Below, piece by piece: positions 54,265 through 62,748 of a DNA stretch of 64,000 nucleotides (within the stretch, counting starts at the first letter, position 1; every line of letters begins with the position of its first letter). The stretch is from assembly GCF_028551255.1 (NCBI RefSeq), contig NZ_CP117029.1:3100001-3164000 (forward strand). The letters run 5' to 3'. A program made the translations under genes and the position numbers. The notes under the pieces are model-generated. The model ran no database searches. It was not told the origin of the DNA and was given only the letters and a program-made list of their open reading frames with translations. This stretch comes from Vibrio tubiashii. GTDB lineage: Bacteria > Pseudomonadota > Gammaproteobacteria > Enterobacterales > Vibrionaceae.

Positions 54265-56436
54265 TTACAGCGTTTCTAGCTTCGCATAAGCAGTGACTAA
54301 CCATTTGATGCCTTCACCGTTAAAGGCGACTTGTACACGACTTTGTGGACCACTGCCTTCAAAGTTGATAATGGTACCCTCACCAAACTTAGGGTGCATA
54401 ACTCGCGAGCCCAAACTAAAGCCAGTTTCATTGAAACTCTCTTTAACCACAGTCTGACTAAAGCGACCTGAGCTTGCCGGACGACTCACCTGCGCTTTCA
54501 TACGCACTTCATCAAGACACGTCTCTGGCAATTCACGAATAAAACGGGATGGCTTATGGTACTTATCCTGACCGTATAAACGGCGCATCTCTGCATACGT
54601 GATGTAGAGCTTTTCCATTGCTCGCGTCATGCCGACGTAGCAAAGGCGGCGCTCCTCTTCCAAACGCCCTGCTTCTTCCGCAGACATCTGGCTTGGGAAC
54701 ATGCCTTCTTCAACACCGACCATAAACACAAGTGGGAACTCTAGACCTTTTGCACTATGCAGTGTCATGAGCTGAACGGCATCTTCAAACTCGTCAGCCT
54801 GACCTTCACCCGCTTCCAACGCGGCATGAGTCAAGAAAGCCGTCAGTAGGGTCATTTCTTCCGCTTCTTCTGGCTTTTCAAACTGTCGGGTCGCCGTTAC
54901 CAGCTCTTCCAAGTTCTCAATGCGAGCTTTAGACTTCTCGCCTTTTTCTTGCTCGTACATAGCGAACAAGCCTGAGTACTTGATGACGTGGTCGGTTTGC
55001 TCATGCAATGACAACTCACATGTGTCATCTTCTAAGGCGTTAACCAATTCAACGAAGCGGCTTAAAGCTCCAGCAGCACGACCAGCTAAGACTTTCTCAT
55101 CAAGGAGCGCAACGCTAGCTTCCCACATAGTGCAACCGCGATCGCGCGCAGCAAAACGAATCGTCTCTAGCGTTTTATCCCCTAAGCCACGAGTTGGCGT
55201 ATTCACCACTCGCTCAAAAGCCGCGTCATCGTTACGATTGGCCATTAAGCGCAGATAGCTAAGTGCATCTTTGATTTCTTGGCGTTCGAAGAATCGCATA
55301 CCGCCATAAATACGATAAGGTAAGCCTGCCTGAATCAACGCTTCCTCGAGTACACGTGACTGGGCGTTATTTCGATACAGCATAGCGGCATCATTCAGCG
55401 CTCCGCCTTTGTCTTGCCATTCCTTTATCTTATTCACGGCAAAGCGAGCTTCATCCAACTCGTTATAGGCAGAGTAAACAGAAATTGGCTCACCTTCCGC
55501 GCCGTCCGTCCACAGCTCTTTACCCATTCGCTCAGTATTATTGGCAATCAGGGTGTTCGACGCCTCTAGGATGGTTTTTGTTGAGCGATAGTTTTGCTCA
55601 AGACGAATGGTGTTAACGCTTGGGAACTCTCGGGTGAATTTCTCAATGTTCTCGATTTTTGCTCCGCGCCAACCATAGATAGACTGATCGTCATCACCCA
55701 CAATCATGACATGAGACTCGGGCCCCGCCATCATGCGTAACCAAGCATACTGAATATTGTTGGTATCTTGGAATTCGTCGACCAAGATATGCTTGAATCG
55801 AGCTTGATAGTGCTCTCGAACAAACTTGTTATCACGCAATAACTCATGGGCACGAAGCAGGATTTCAGCAAAATCGACCAGACCAGCTCGATCACAAGCT
55901 TCTTGATAAGCCGTATAAAGCTGCAAGTAAGTTTTAGTAACGGGATCGTGATAAGCATCAATATGATTCGGGCGTAGACCTTCATCTTTTTTGCCATTGA
56001 TCCACCAGCTAACCTGACGCGCTGGCCACTGTTTTTCATCAAGGTTTTGCGCTTTTATCAAGCGACGCAATAGGCGCTGCTGATCGTCTGTATCAATGAT
56101 CTGAAAATCTTCAGGTAACTTGGCATCCAGATAGTGAGCACGAAGGATACGATGACAGATACCATGGAATGTACCGTTCCACATGCCCGAAGCACTACCC
56201 ATCATTAGCTCTTCAATACGCCCGCGCATTTCCGCCGCCGCTTTGTTAGTGAAGGTCACCGACATAATAGAGAACGGCGAAGCTTGCTCAACAGACATCA
56301 ACCACGCAATACGATGCACTAGCACACGTGTTTTACCACTGCCTGCGCCAGCCAATACGAGTAAGTTTTCTAGTGGTGCAGCCACGGCTTCACGCTGCTT
56401 GTCATTCAGACCATCGAGAAGTAAGGAAGGATCCAT
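54265..56436 (-). CDS. uvrD: DNA helicase II UvrD
   Basis: A 723-residue SF1A helicase for mismatch and nucleotide excision repair. Walker A LAGAGSGKTRVL near 28-39, motif Ia SVTFTNKAAAEMRGR, motif II VDEFQDTN near 220, motif IV to VI regions including LMTLHSAKGLEF and YVGMTRA. The C-terminal tail keeps GSRVMHPKFGEGTIINFEGSG, the Tudor-like domain. In E. coli it lies after yigB; here it has moved away. Confidence 0.96.
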   Translation of the reverse strand: MDPSLLLDGLNDKQREAVAAPLENLLVLAGAGSGKTRVLVHRIAWLMSVEQASPFSIMSVTFTNKAAAEMRGRIEELMMGSASGMWNGTFHGICHRILRAHYLDAKLPEDFQIIDTDDQQRLLRRLIKAQNLDEKQWPARQVSWWINGKKDEGLRPNHIDAYHDPVTKTYLQLYTAYQEACDRAGLVDFAEILLRAHELLRDNKFVREHYQARFKHILVDEFQDTNNIQYAWLRMMAGPESHVMIVGDDDQSIYGWRGAKIENIEKFTREFPSVNTIRLEQNYRSTKTILEASNTLIANNTERMGKELWTDGAEGEPISVYSAYNELDEARFAVNKIKEWQDKGGALNDAAMLYRNNAQSRVLEEALIQAGLPYRIYGGMRFFERQEIKDALSYLRLMANRNDDAAFERVVNTPTRGLGDKTLETIRFAARDRGCTMWEASVALLDEKVLAGRAAGALSRFVELVNALEDDTCELSLHEQTDHVIKYSGLFAMYEQEKGEKSKARIENLEELVTATRQFEKPEEAEEMTLLTAFLTHAALEAGEGQADEFEDAVQLMTLHSAKGLEFPLVFMVGVEEGMFPSQMSAEEAGRLEEERRLCYVGMTRAMEKLYITYAEMRRLYGQDKYHKPSRFIRELPETCLDEVRMKAQVSRPASSGRFSQTVVKESFNETGFSLGSRVMHPKFGEGTIINFEGSGPQSRVQVAFNGEGIKWLVTAYAKLETL

Positions 56437-56762
56437 TGTGTGCTCAGTTACTGGTTATCTATACATGAAATGGCATTATACCCGAGTGACCTCAAGATGC
56501 TAGGTGCAGGGATAAGCAACTGAATTTGCCGCTATTGGTACTTTTTAGGCTTCCAACACAAAAAAATAGAAAAAAAACCAACTGTTAAAAGTCTGTTAAA
56601 TCAATAAATTAAATAACCAAAACTAATAATAACGTCATTTTCTATAATTTATTTGAAAGTTTTTAGGCGAGTTTTCTATCCTTTTAATTAAGCAAGTTGA
56701 TGAATTACTTCATGATTCGCTTGCCCACATAAAGTAAAGGAATAAAGTCTGAGGAAATTACT
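56437..56762. other. Divergent uvrD-bufA intergenic region
   Basis: A 326-bp gap with two divergent promoters. The uvrD side has a -10 TATAAT (minus strand, 56476-56481) 40 nt before the start. The bufA side is AT-rich with TATAAT at 56643-56648 and no convincing -35; a short inverted repeat ATGAA-TTAC-TTCAT occurs at 56700-56713. I see no copper (CueR-like) or ECF promoter box that I could defend. No other gene. Confidence 0.6.
56476..56481 (-). promoter_or_regulatory. -10 element of uvrD
   Basis: TATAAT on the minus strand in the context CGGGTATAATGCC, about 40 nt upstream of the uvrD ATG. The -35 at 17-18 bp upstream is poor. No LexA box was seen. Confidence 0.5.
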
Positions 56763-57023
56763 ATGAAAAAGTCTAATCTTGCTGTTACTGCCGCTGTTAC
56801 TGGTTTAATTGCTCTTGGTGGCACAATGTTAACGGCTGCTCCAGCGGTCGCAGCAGAGAAAGAAAAATGCTACGGCGTGGCAAAAGCAGGTAAAAATGAC
56901 TGTGCAACTAAAACCAGCTCATGTGCAGGTACATCAAAAGAAGACAACCAAACGGATGCTTTCGTAGTCGTACCAAAAGGTCTATGTGGCAAGCTAACAG
57001 GCGGCAGCACTCAATCTTCATAA
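56763..57023 (+). CDS. bufA: Bufferin precursor peptide BufA (DUF2282)
   Basis: An 86-residue exported peptide of the DUF2282 family. A Sec signal peptide (1-30, cut after AVA) is followed by a Cys-rich core with Cys36, Cys47, Cys54 and Cys75: [21 protein letters not shown] and [10 protein letters not shown]. In Caulobacter, bufferins are ribosomal peptides whose cysteines are turned by the MNIO enzyme BufB into copper-binding heterocycles that protect cells from copper. The next genes are bufB, bufC and bufD. GAGGA upstream supports the start. The Cys residues that are modified cannot be told from the sequence. Confidence 0.88.
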   Translation: MKKSNLAVTAAVTGLIALGGTMLTAAPAVAAEKEKCYGVAKAGKNDCATKTSSCAGTSKEDNQTDAFVVVPKGLCGKLTGGSTQSS

Positions 57024-57033
57024 TAAAAATTTT

Positions 57034-57061
57034 AGGCGGCCTGAGGCTCAATCGGCCGCCT
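57034..57061 (+). promoter_or_regulatory. GC-rich hairpin between bufA and bufB
   Basis: Perfect inverted repeat AGGCGGCC / GGCCGCCT with a 12-nt loop, 11 bp after bufA and 35 bp before bufB. Only weak T content follows (TACTTC), so it may be a partial terminator or a 3' stabiliser that raises the precursor-to-enzyme ratio. Confidence 0.65.
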
Positions 57062-57095
57062 TACTTCTGCCGCTTCTACTTTCAAGGAACGCCCA

Positions 57096-57953
57096 GTGAA
57101 TGCAGATCATTTTCATAATAAAGTCGGGGTGGGATTACGTTCACCGCACCTAGATTATTTCAGCCAAGAGAAACCATCACTGTCATGGCTAGAAATCCAT
57201 AGTGAAAACTACTTCCAACCCTATTCGGCACCACGTCAAACTCTACGTAAGCTTGCTAATGACTATCAAATTAGCTGTCACGGTATAGGACTATCATTAG
57301 GCAGTGTTGAACGCGTTAACCGTCGTCACCTCAAACAGCTGCAAGATCTAATCAGTGAGATAAACCCTTTTCTGGTTTCTGATCATTTAAGCTGGAGTGA
57401 AAATGGTGGCCATTACTTCAATGACTTGCTGCCATTGCCTTACACTGAAGAAGCCTTAGCAATCTTTTGCCGCAACGTGCTTGAGGTTCAAGATGCGATG
57501 CAACAGCCAATGCTGATTGAAAACCCATCCAGCTATGTGAAGTTCAATCACTCGACGATTAGTGAATGGGACTTTTTAACTGAAGTCCAAAAGCGCACTG
57601 ATTGTCGGCTACTGTTGGACCTAAACAATATTCATGTCTCTGCATTCAACCATGGCTTTGATAGCCATCATTATTTAGCTTCAATTCCGGCCGAGGCTGT
57701 GGATGAAATTCACTTGGCAGGTTTTACTGTCAAGCAGCTCGATAAGGGAGAAGTGTGGATCGATACCCATAGCCGTCCTGTCAGTGATGAAGTGTGGCAA
57801 CTGTATCAATTCTGGTTAGAACACTATGGCGAAAGACATACCTTGATTGAGTGGGATCTCGATATTCCACAGCCAGAAGTCTTGCTCGCGGAAGCAGCCA
57901 AAGCGAGCGAGCAACTCAATCAGTGGCAAGCCGCGAAGAGGAAAGTGTCATGA
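57096..57953 (+). CDS. bufB: BufB multinuclear non-haem iron oxidative enzyme (DUF692/MNIO)
   Basis: A 285-residue DUF692 enzyme with a TIM-barrel-like fold. Likely metal ligands are seen in order: SCHGIGLSLG near 63-72, SDHLSW near 97-102, IENPSSYV, DLNNIHVSA, EIHLAGF, DTHSRPVSDEVW and LIEWDLDIP. MNIOs use two or three irons and O2 to modify cysteines in RiPP precursors; here the substrate is BufA. It overlaps bufC by ATGA, so the two are coupled. An ATG at 57096 starts MNADHFHNKVGVGLRSPHLDYF, which matches the family. Confidence 0.9.
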   Translation: MNADHFHNKVGVGLRSPHLDYFSQEKPSLSWLEIHSENYFQPYSAPRQTLRKLANDYQISCHGIGLSLGSVERVNRRHLKQLQDLISEINPFLVSDHLSWSENGGHYFNDLLPLPYTEEALAIFCRNVLEVQDAMQQPMLIENPSSYVKFNHSTISEWDFLTEVQKRTDCRLLLDLNNIHVSAFNHGFDSHHYLASIPAEAVDEIHLAGFTVKQLDKGEVWIDTHSRPVSDEVWQLYQFWLEHYGERHTLIEWDLDIPQPEVLLAEAAKASEQLNQWQAAKRKVS

Positions 57954-58732
57954 CATCAAATGCTTCACCTTCCCTTAGCGAATTACAAAGCACCTTTGCC
58001 AAAGCGCTGCACTACCAAGCCTCTGGTGAAGATTGCAATATTTGCAGCGATGTTTTCAGTGCCGATGAGAGAATGCAGATTTATCGCAATAACTTCATCA
58101 TCAGCCTTAGTGAAGTCCTACAAGCAACCTACCCAATGCTGCACGCCCTGTGGGGGGAAGAGTGCTTTGAGCAAGTTGCCCGCCAACACGTACTCAACTA
58201 CCCGTTGCAAGCCGGGGATGTCAGTCACTATGGGGAACATTTCGAACAAACTATCGAACGCTTTCCGCCGGTGATTGAAGCCGCGCCTTATAGCTTAGAA
58301 GTGGCTCGTTTCGAATGGCATATAGACCTTGCTCAACAGTTGGGGAATCAGATAAGTCTCGCTGACGATTTACGGCCATTGGCTCACCTTGCTCATGTTG
58401 CAGAAGATCAGCAACCCCAGATTCAATTGCACTTGAAACCCGGAGTGATTGCGTTTCAGTCATCTTACGCGCTGTTCTCACTCCAGCAAGCCATCAACAG
58501 TAACAACTTTGATGGTTTAAGTTTAGAGCAAGCAGAACAAGGGATTATTGCCTACTCAGCAGAAAGCGAAGTGTGGACTTTGGCTCTCGCCGCTGAACCT
58601 TATGAACTGCTCAACTATTTGTTGTCTGGCTGCATGCTCACTGAAGTCCCACCAGCGCTGCTGGCCCATTTGGACTTCCTCACTCAACATGACCTACTGG
58701 CAGGTTTCTCGCTCGCCACATTAGAAGGATAA
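57950..58732 (+). CDS. bufC: BufC, DUF2063 partner protein (RRE-like)
   Basis: A 260-residue DUF2063 protein. Its N-terminal part (SLSELQSTFAKALHYQ, then MQIYRNNFIISLSEVLQATYPMLHALWGEECFEQVARQHV) is typical for DUF2063, and the C-terminal half works as a recognition element that brings the precursor to the MNIO. I chose the ATG at 57950 that overlaps the bufB stop; a longer ORF reads out of frame through bufB. Confidence 0.88.
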   Translation: MTSNASPSLSELQSTFAKALHYQASGEDCNICSDVFSADERMQIYRNNFIISLSEVLQATYPMLHALWGEECFEQVARQHVLNYPLQAGDVSHYGEHFEQTIERFPPVIEAAPYSLEVARFEWHIDLAQQLGNQISLADDLRPLAHLAHVAEDQQPQIQLHLKPGVIAFQSSYALFSLQQAINSNNFDGLSLEQAEQGIIAYSAESEVWTLALAAEPYELLNYLLSGCMLTEVPPALLAHLDFLTQHDLLAGFSLATLEG

Positions 58733-58736
58733 TAAT

Positions 58737-59189
58737 ATGTCTAGCGCCATTAAGAATATGCTCGAGAGCTATGATAACTGGGTCGCCAAATTTCAAGCTG
58801 GCTTTGTCCCGCTACTGCTACTGTTTTGTCGACTTTGGGTCGCTTGGGTATTCTTTAATTCTGGGCTAACTAAGATAGCCTCATGGGACAGCACCCTATT
58901 CCTATTTGAATACGAGTATCAAGTTCCGATTTTACCTTGGGAATTGGCTGCCTATATGGGTACAGCCGCTGAACTGATATTGCCTGTTTTTCTTGCGTTA
59001 GGGCTTCTCTCACGCCCAATGGCAGCGATCCTGTTTGTGTTTAACATTATCGCTGTGGTGTCTTATCCCGTACTTTGGGACAAAGGCTTTTATGATCACC
59101 AGCTATGGGGCTTAATGATCTTGAATGTCGTGGTTTGGGGGCCTGGTGTTATCTCAGCCGATAAAGTACTACGTAGTAAGCTTGGCTAA
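58737..59189 (+). CDS. bufD: BufD, DoxX-family membrane protein
   Basis: A 150-residue DoxX protein with four transmembrane helices (FQAGFVPLLLLFCRLWVAWVF without its end residues, and three further hydrophobic runs). DoxX proteins are common in bufferin operons; the role is unknown, perhaps in redox or export. It starts 4 bp after bufC, and its stop overlaps the stop of the convergent lipoprotein gene. Confidence 0.86.
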   Translation: MSSAIKNMLESYDNWVAKFQAGFVPLLLLFCRLWVAWVFFNSGLTKIASWDSTLFLFEYEYQVPILPWELAAYMGTAAELILPVFLALGLLSRPMAAILFVFNIIAVVSYPVLWDKGFYDHQLWGLMILNVVVWGPGVISADKVLRSKLG

Positions 59190-59398
59190 TCTTCTGAAGA
59201 TAAGTCTTCTTTGACAGAGTTAACCGCATCTCGTGATGCATGGCCGATCGCCTTGGTTGTATCACGGGTTGCATGACCTATCGCTGTAGTGGTGTCACGA
59301 GTCGCGTGACCAATCGCTGTTCCCGCCTCTTTTAGCTCAGCACATCCTGACATAACCACTACTAAACCAGCCCCTAACAAAACTTTGTTCAACAACAT
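59186..59398 (-). CDS. Small lipoprotein with three 11-residue repeats
   Basis: A 70-residue lipoprotein: signal peptide with MSGC and acylated Cys19, then three copies of an 11-residue repeat AIGHATRDTTx at residues 28-38, 39-49 and 50-60, and an acidic tail. I chose the ATG at 59398 with GGAGG 7 bases before it. Repeat copies differ at codon level, so the duplication is old. The 11-residue period fits a right-handed coiled coil as in Lpp-like proteins. Function unknown. Confidence 0.78.
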   Translation of the reverse strand: MLLNKVLLGAGLVVVMSGCAELKEAGTAIGHATRDTTTAIGHATRDTTKAIGHASRDAVNSVKEDLSSED

Positions 59399-59431
59399 AA
59401 AACCTCCATGCAATTAATGGGAGGTATAATA

Positions 59432-59468
59432 ACAAAAACCGCCGCTCTGTATCAGAGGGGCGGTTTCG
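59432..59468 (-). terminator. Terminator of prlC
   Basis: On the minus strand: stem AAACCGCC / GGCGGTTT with inner CTCTG/CAGAG and a T-run, 26 bp after the prlC stop. Confidence 0.85.
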
Positions 59469-59493
59469 AATTGATTAAATTCTTACTTTCAAG

Positions 59494-61536
59494 TTAGGCA
59501 GCAATACCTGAATGACGCAGTAACGCATCAATCTGAGGCTCACGACCACGGAAGCGTTTAAACAGCTCCATTGGTTCTTCACTTCCGCCCATTTCAAGAA
59601 TGTTGTTCAAGAAGCTTTGACCGGTTTCGGTATTGAAAATGCCTTCTTCCTCAAAACGTGAGAACGCATCAGAAGATAGCACTTCTGCCCATAGGTAGCT
59701 GTAGTAACCGGCACTGTAACCACCAGCAAAGATGTGACTAAAGCTGTGCGAGAAACGGTTCCACTCTAAGCTCGGCAACACCGCGACTTTTGATTTCACT
59801 TCTGCCAGTGTATCTAAGACACGTGGGCCAACTTCTGGGTCAAACTCCGTGTGCAGAGTAAAGTCAAACAGACCAAACTCTAGCTGACGAAGAATGAACA
59901 TCGCCGACTGGAAGTTTTTCGCTGCTAGCATCTTCTCTAACATTTCTTTCGGCAGTGGTTCGCCTGTTTCAAAGTGACCAGAGATAAACGCTAATGCATC
60001 CTCTTCCCAGCACCAGTTCTCAAGGAACTGACTTGGCAGCTCTACCGCATCCCAAGGCACGCCATTGATACCAGATACTGCTCCCGTCTCTACTTGAGTC
60101 AGCATATGGTGAATACCATGACCAAACTCGTGGAACAGAGTCACAACTTCATCATGGGTAAACAGTGCTGGCTTATCTCCGACAGGACGGTTGAAATTAC
60201 AGGTTAGGTACGCCACTGGTGTTTGCAGCTCGCCATTTTCATTGTTACGGCGCACGCGGCACTCATCCATCCAAGCACCACCACGCTTATGTTCACGAGC
60301 ATACAAATCAAGATAGAAGCTACCGCGTAGGTTGTTATCTGCATCAAAGATATCAAAGAAGCGTACCGATTCATGCCAAGTATCAACCCCTTCACGTTCA
60401 GTGACCGTCATACCGAAGACACGATTTAGCACTTCAAATAGACCACTGACCGCTTTTGCTTCAGGGAAGTAAGGGCGCAACTCTTCGTCAGAAATCTGGA
60501 ACAGATGCTGTTTTTGCTTCTCGCTGTAGTAAGCAATATCCCAAAGGTTAAGTGCTTCAACGCCAAACTCACTCTTAGCAAACTGACGCAGCTCTTCTAC
60601 TTCACGCTCACCTTGAGGCTTAGCCTTACTCGCCAAATCATTTAAAAAGCTAAGAACCTGAGAAGGGTTTTCCGCCATCTTGGTCGCAAGCGATTTTTCA
60701 CTGTAGGTATTGAAACCCAACATACGTGCAATTTCATGACGCAGTTTCAGTTGCTCATTGATGATCTCACTGTTATCCCACTCGCCCGCTTTAGGACCTC
60801 GATCCGAGGCGCGAGTGACATACGCTTCATATAACTCTTTGCGCAGTTCTTGATTATCACAGTAGGTCATTACTGGCAGGTAAGAAGGGATATCTAAAGT
60901 CAGCAGGTAACCATCAAGCTCTTTTGCTTCGGCTGCCGCTTTTGCTGCCGCCAACGCAGATTCTGGCATGCCAGCTAGTTGCGTTTCATCTTCAACATGC
61001 TTAGTCCAACCCATAGTGGCATCGAGCACATTGTTAGAGAACTTAGAGCCTAGCTCCGACATACGCTTGCTGATTTCACCATAGCGATGCTGCTCATCAG
61101 CAGGCAGACCAATGCCTGATAGTTCAAAGTCACGCAGTGAGTCAGTGATGGTTTTCTTTTGTGCTTGAGTCAATGCTGCAAACTCTTCGCTCGCTTTGAT
61201 TGCCTTGTAGGCTTCAAACAAGCCCTTATGCTGCCCAACCCAAGTACCATACTCAGATAACAGAGGCAGACAACTTTCGTAAGCTTCGCGTAGCTCATCA
61301 CTGTTGACCACCGAGTTCATATGGCTCACTGGTGACCAAATACGGCTTAAGCGGTCATCCACTTCTTCTATTGGCGCTACCACACTGTTCCAAGTCGGTT
61401 GAGTGTTACCCTCTAGTACGCTGTCGATTTTAGCGCGGCAATCTGCAATCGCTTGTTCAACAGCTGGCTTAACGTGTTCCGGTTTGATCTGAGAAAATGG
61501 AGGCAAATCGGTAAAGCTAAGAAGTGGATTAGACAT
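59494..61536 (-). CDS. prlC: Oligopeptidase A
   Basis: A 680-residue M3-family zinc metallopeptidase that degrades signal peptides and other short peptides in the cytosol. Zn site HEFGHGIHH near residue 470, second Glu nearby in WDAVELPSQFLENWCWE. Size is usual. It is divergent from rlmJ; E. coli has the same neighbours (prlC and rlmJ). Confidence 0.95.
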   Translation of the reverse strand: MSNPLLSFTDLPPFSQIKPEHVKPAVEQAIADCRAKIDSVLEGNTQPTWNSVVAPIEEVDDRLSRIWSPVSHMNSVVNSDELREAYESCLPLLSEYGTWVGQHKGLFEAYKAIKASEEFAALTQAQKKTITDSLRDFELSGIGLPADEQHRYGEISKRMSELGSKFSNNVLDATMGWTKHVEDETQLAGMPESALAAAKAAAEAKELDGYLLTLDIPSYLPVMTYCDNQELRKELYEAYVTRASDRGPKAGEWDNSEIINEQLKLRHEIARMLGFNTYSEKSLATKMAENPSQVLSFLNDLASKAKPQGEREVEELRQFAKSEFGVEALNLWDIAYYSEKQKQHLFQISDEELRPYFPEAKAVSGLFEVLNRVFGMTVTEREGVDTWHESVRFFDIFDADNNLRGSFYLDLYAREHKRGGAWMDECRVRRNNENGELQTPVAYLTCNFNRPVGDKPALFTHDEVVTLFHEFGHGIHHMLTQVETGAVSGINGVPWDAVELPSQFLENWCWEEDALAFISGHFETGEPLPKEMLEKMLAAKNFQSAMFILRQLEFGLFDFTLHTEFDPEVGPRVLDTLAEVKSKVAVLPSLEWNRFSHSFSHIFAGGYSAGYYSYLWAEVLSSDAFSRFEEEGIFNTETGQSFLNNILEMGGSEEPMELFKRFRGREPQIDALLRHSGIAA

Positions 61537-61753
61537 AAATCATTCCTTTTATTGGCAAGCGAACTGACGGGTTCGTCTATTAAGTATATTCAACGTCTTA
61601 TAGATTAAATATAGGTGGCGTCGTCATTTTTCAATAGAAGGGATACGCTAAGTTGTTGCTAAATGCGAGCATCCCAAAGCCACTGAGTATATAATCGGCG
61701 AATCGTTCGTACTAACTTCAATATGGTTTAAAGACCATTTCGAGAGTGTCATT

Positions 61754-62593
61754 TTGTTAAGTTATCGCCACAGTTTTCACGCCGGCAACCACGCAGACGT
61801 GATTAAACATATCGTTCAGAGTCTTATTCTTAACTCACTGAAGCAGAAAGAAAAGCCGTTTGTTTATCACGATACTCACTCAGGTGTTGGTCGTTATGAC
61901 TTAACCCACGAGTGGTCAGAGAAAACCAGTGAATACAAACAAGGTATCGCCCGAGTTTGGCAACAGAATGATATTCCAGAAGATATTCAGAGCTATCTAG
62001 AGGCGATTAAAACGCTTAACAATGGTGACTCACTGCGTTACTACCCTGGCTCACCACGCGTCGCTCGTGCTCACCTGCGCCAGCAAGATCGCATGGTACT
62101 GACTGAGTTGCACCCAGCCGATCACCCGTTACTTGAACAAGAATTTCATCGTGACCGCCAAGTAAGCATCTATAAAGAAGATGGTTTTAAGCGTCTGAAA
62201 GCGAGTTTACCGCCAAAAGAACGTCGTGGCTTAGTCTTGATTGACCCGCCCTACGAGCTAGCAAAAGAGTATCGCGACGTGGTACAGGCGATTTACCAAA
62301 GCCATAAACGTTGGGCGACCGGTATTTACGCGATTTGGTACCCAGTGGTCAATCGCTGCGATATCGAAGATATGATTGAAGGCCTAGAAGGTCTTGGCAT
62401 TCGCAAGATACTGCAAATAGAACTAGGCGTAACCCCTGATACCAACGAGCGTGGTATGACTGCATCAGGCATGATAGTTATCAACCCTCCGTGGAAACTA
62501 GAAAGCCAAATGAACGAGATTCTACCTTTCTTGAAAGAGGCAATTGCTCCTGCAACTGGGCACTTTAAAGTCGAATGGATAGTGCCAGAGTAA
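61754..62593 (+). CDS. rlmJ: 23S rRNA (adenine2030-N6)-methyltransferase RlmJ
   Basis: A 279-residue SAM-dependent enzyme that makes m6A2030 in 23S rRNA. It starts MLSYRHSFHAGNHADVIKH and has the catalytic motif LIDPPYE near 163-169. The start codon is TTG at 61754; no ATG with a ribosome site fits the conserved N-terminus. GAGAG lies 8-12 bases before it. Adjacent to prlC as in E. coli. Confidence 0.92.
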   Translation: MLSYRHSFHAGNHADVIKHIVQSLILNSLKQKEKPFVYHDTHSGVGRYDLTHEWSEKTSEYKQGIARVWQQNDIPEDIQSYLEAIKTLNNGDSLRYYPGSPRVARAHLRQQDRMVLTELHPADHPLLEQEFHRDRQVSIYKEDGFKRLKASLPPKERRGLVLIDPPYELAKEYRDVVQAIYQSHKRWATGIYAIWYPVVNRCDIEDMIEGLEGLGIRKILQIELGVTPDTNERGMTASGMIVINPPWKLESQMNEILPFLKEAIAPATGHFKVEWIVPE

Positions 62594-62610
62594 ATCGGAC
62601 CAAATTATTT

Positions 62611-62643
62611 AAGGGCGTAACCTATTGAGGTTACGCCTTTTTT
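62611..62643 (+). terminator. Terminator of rlmJ
   Basis: Stem AAGGGCGTAACC / GGTTACGCCTTT with a 6-nt loop and six or more T residues. Confidence 0.9.
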
Positions 62644-62748
62644 ATTGAACGAAGAAAATATTTCAATATTTTTAAAATTAAATGTCGTCTTTTGTTTTTC
62701 TCTATCGTCTTAGTAAGTGTAAATACTCCACTACTTTAGGAAAACACC

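Noticed and set aside
56700..56713. Inverted repeat ATGAATTACTTCAT as an operator for bufA
   Set aside because: Stem of only 5 bp in AT-rich DNA; no match to a known regulator box, so kept only as a note.
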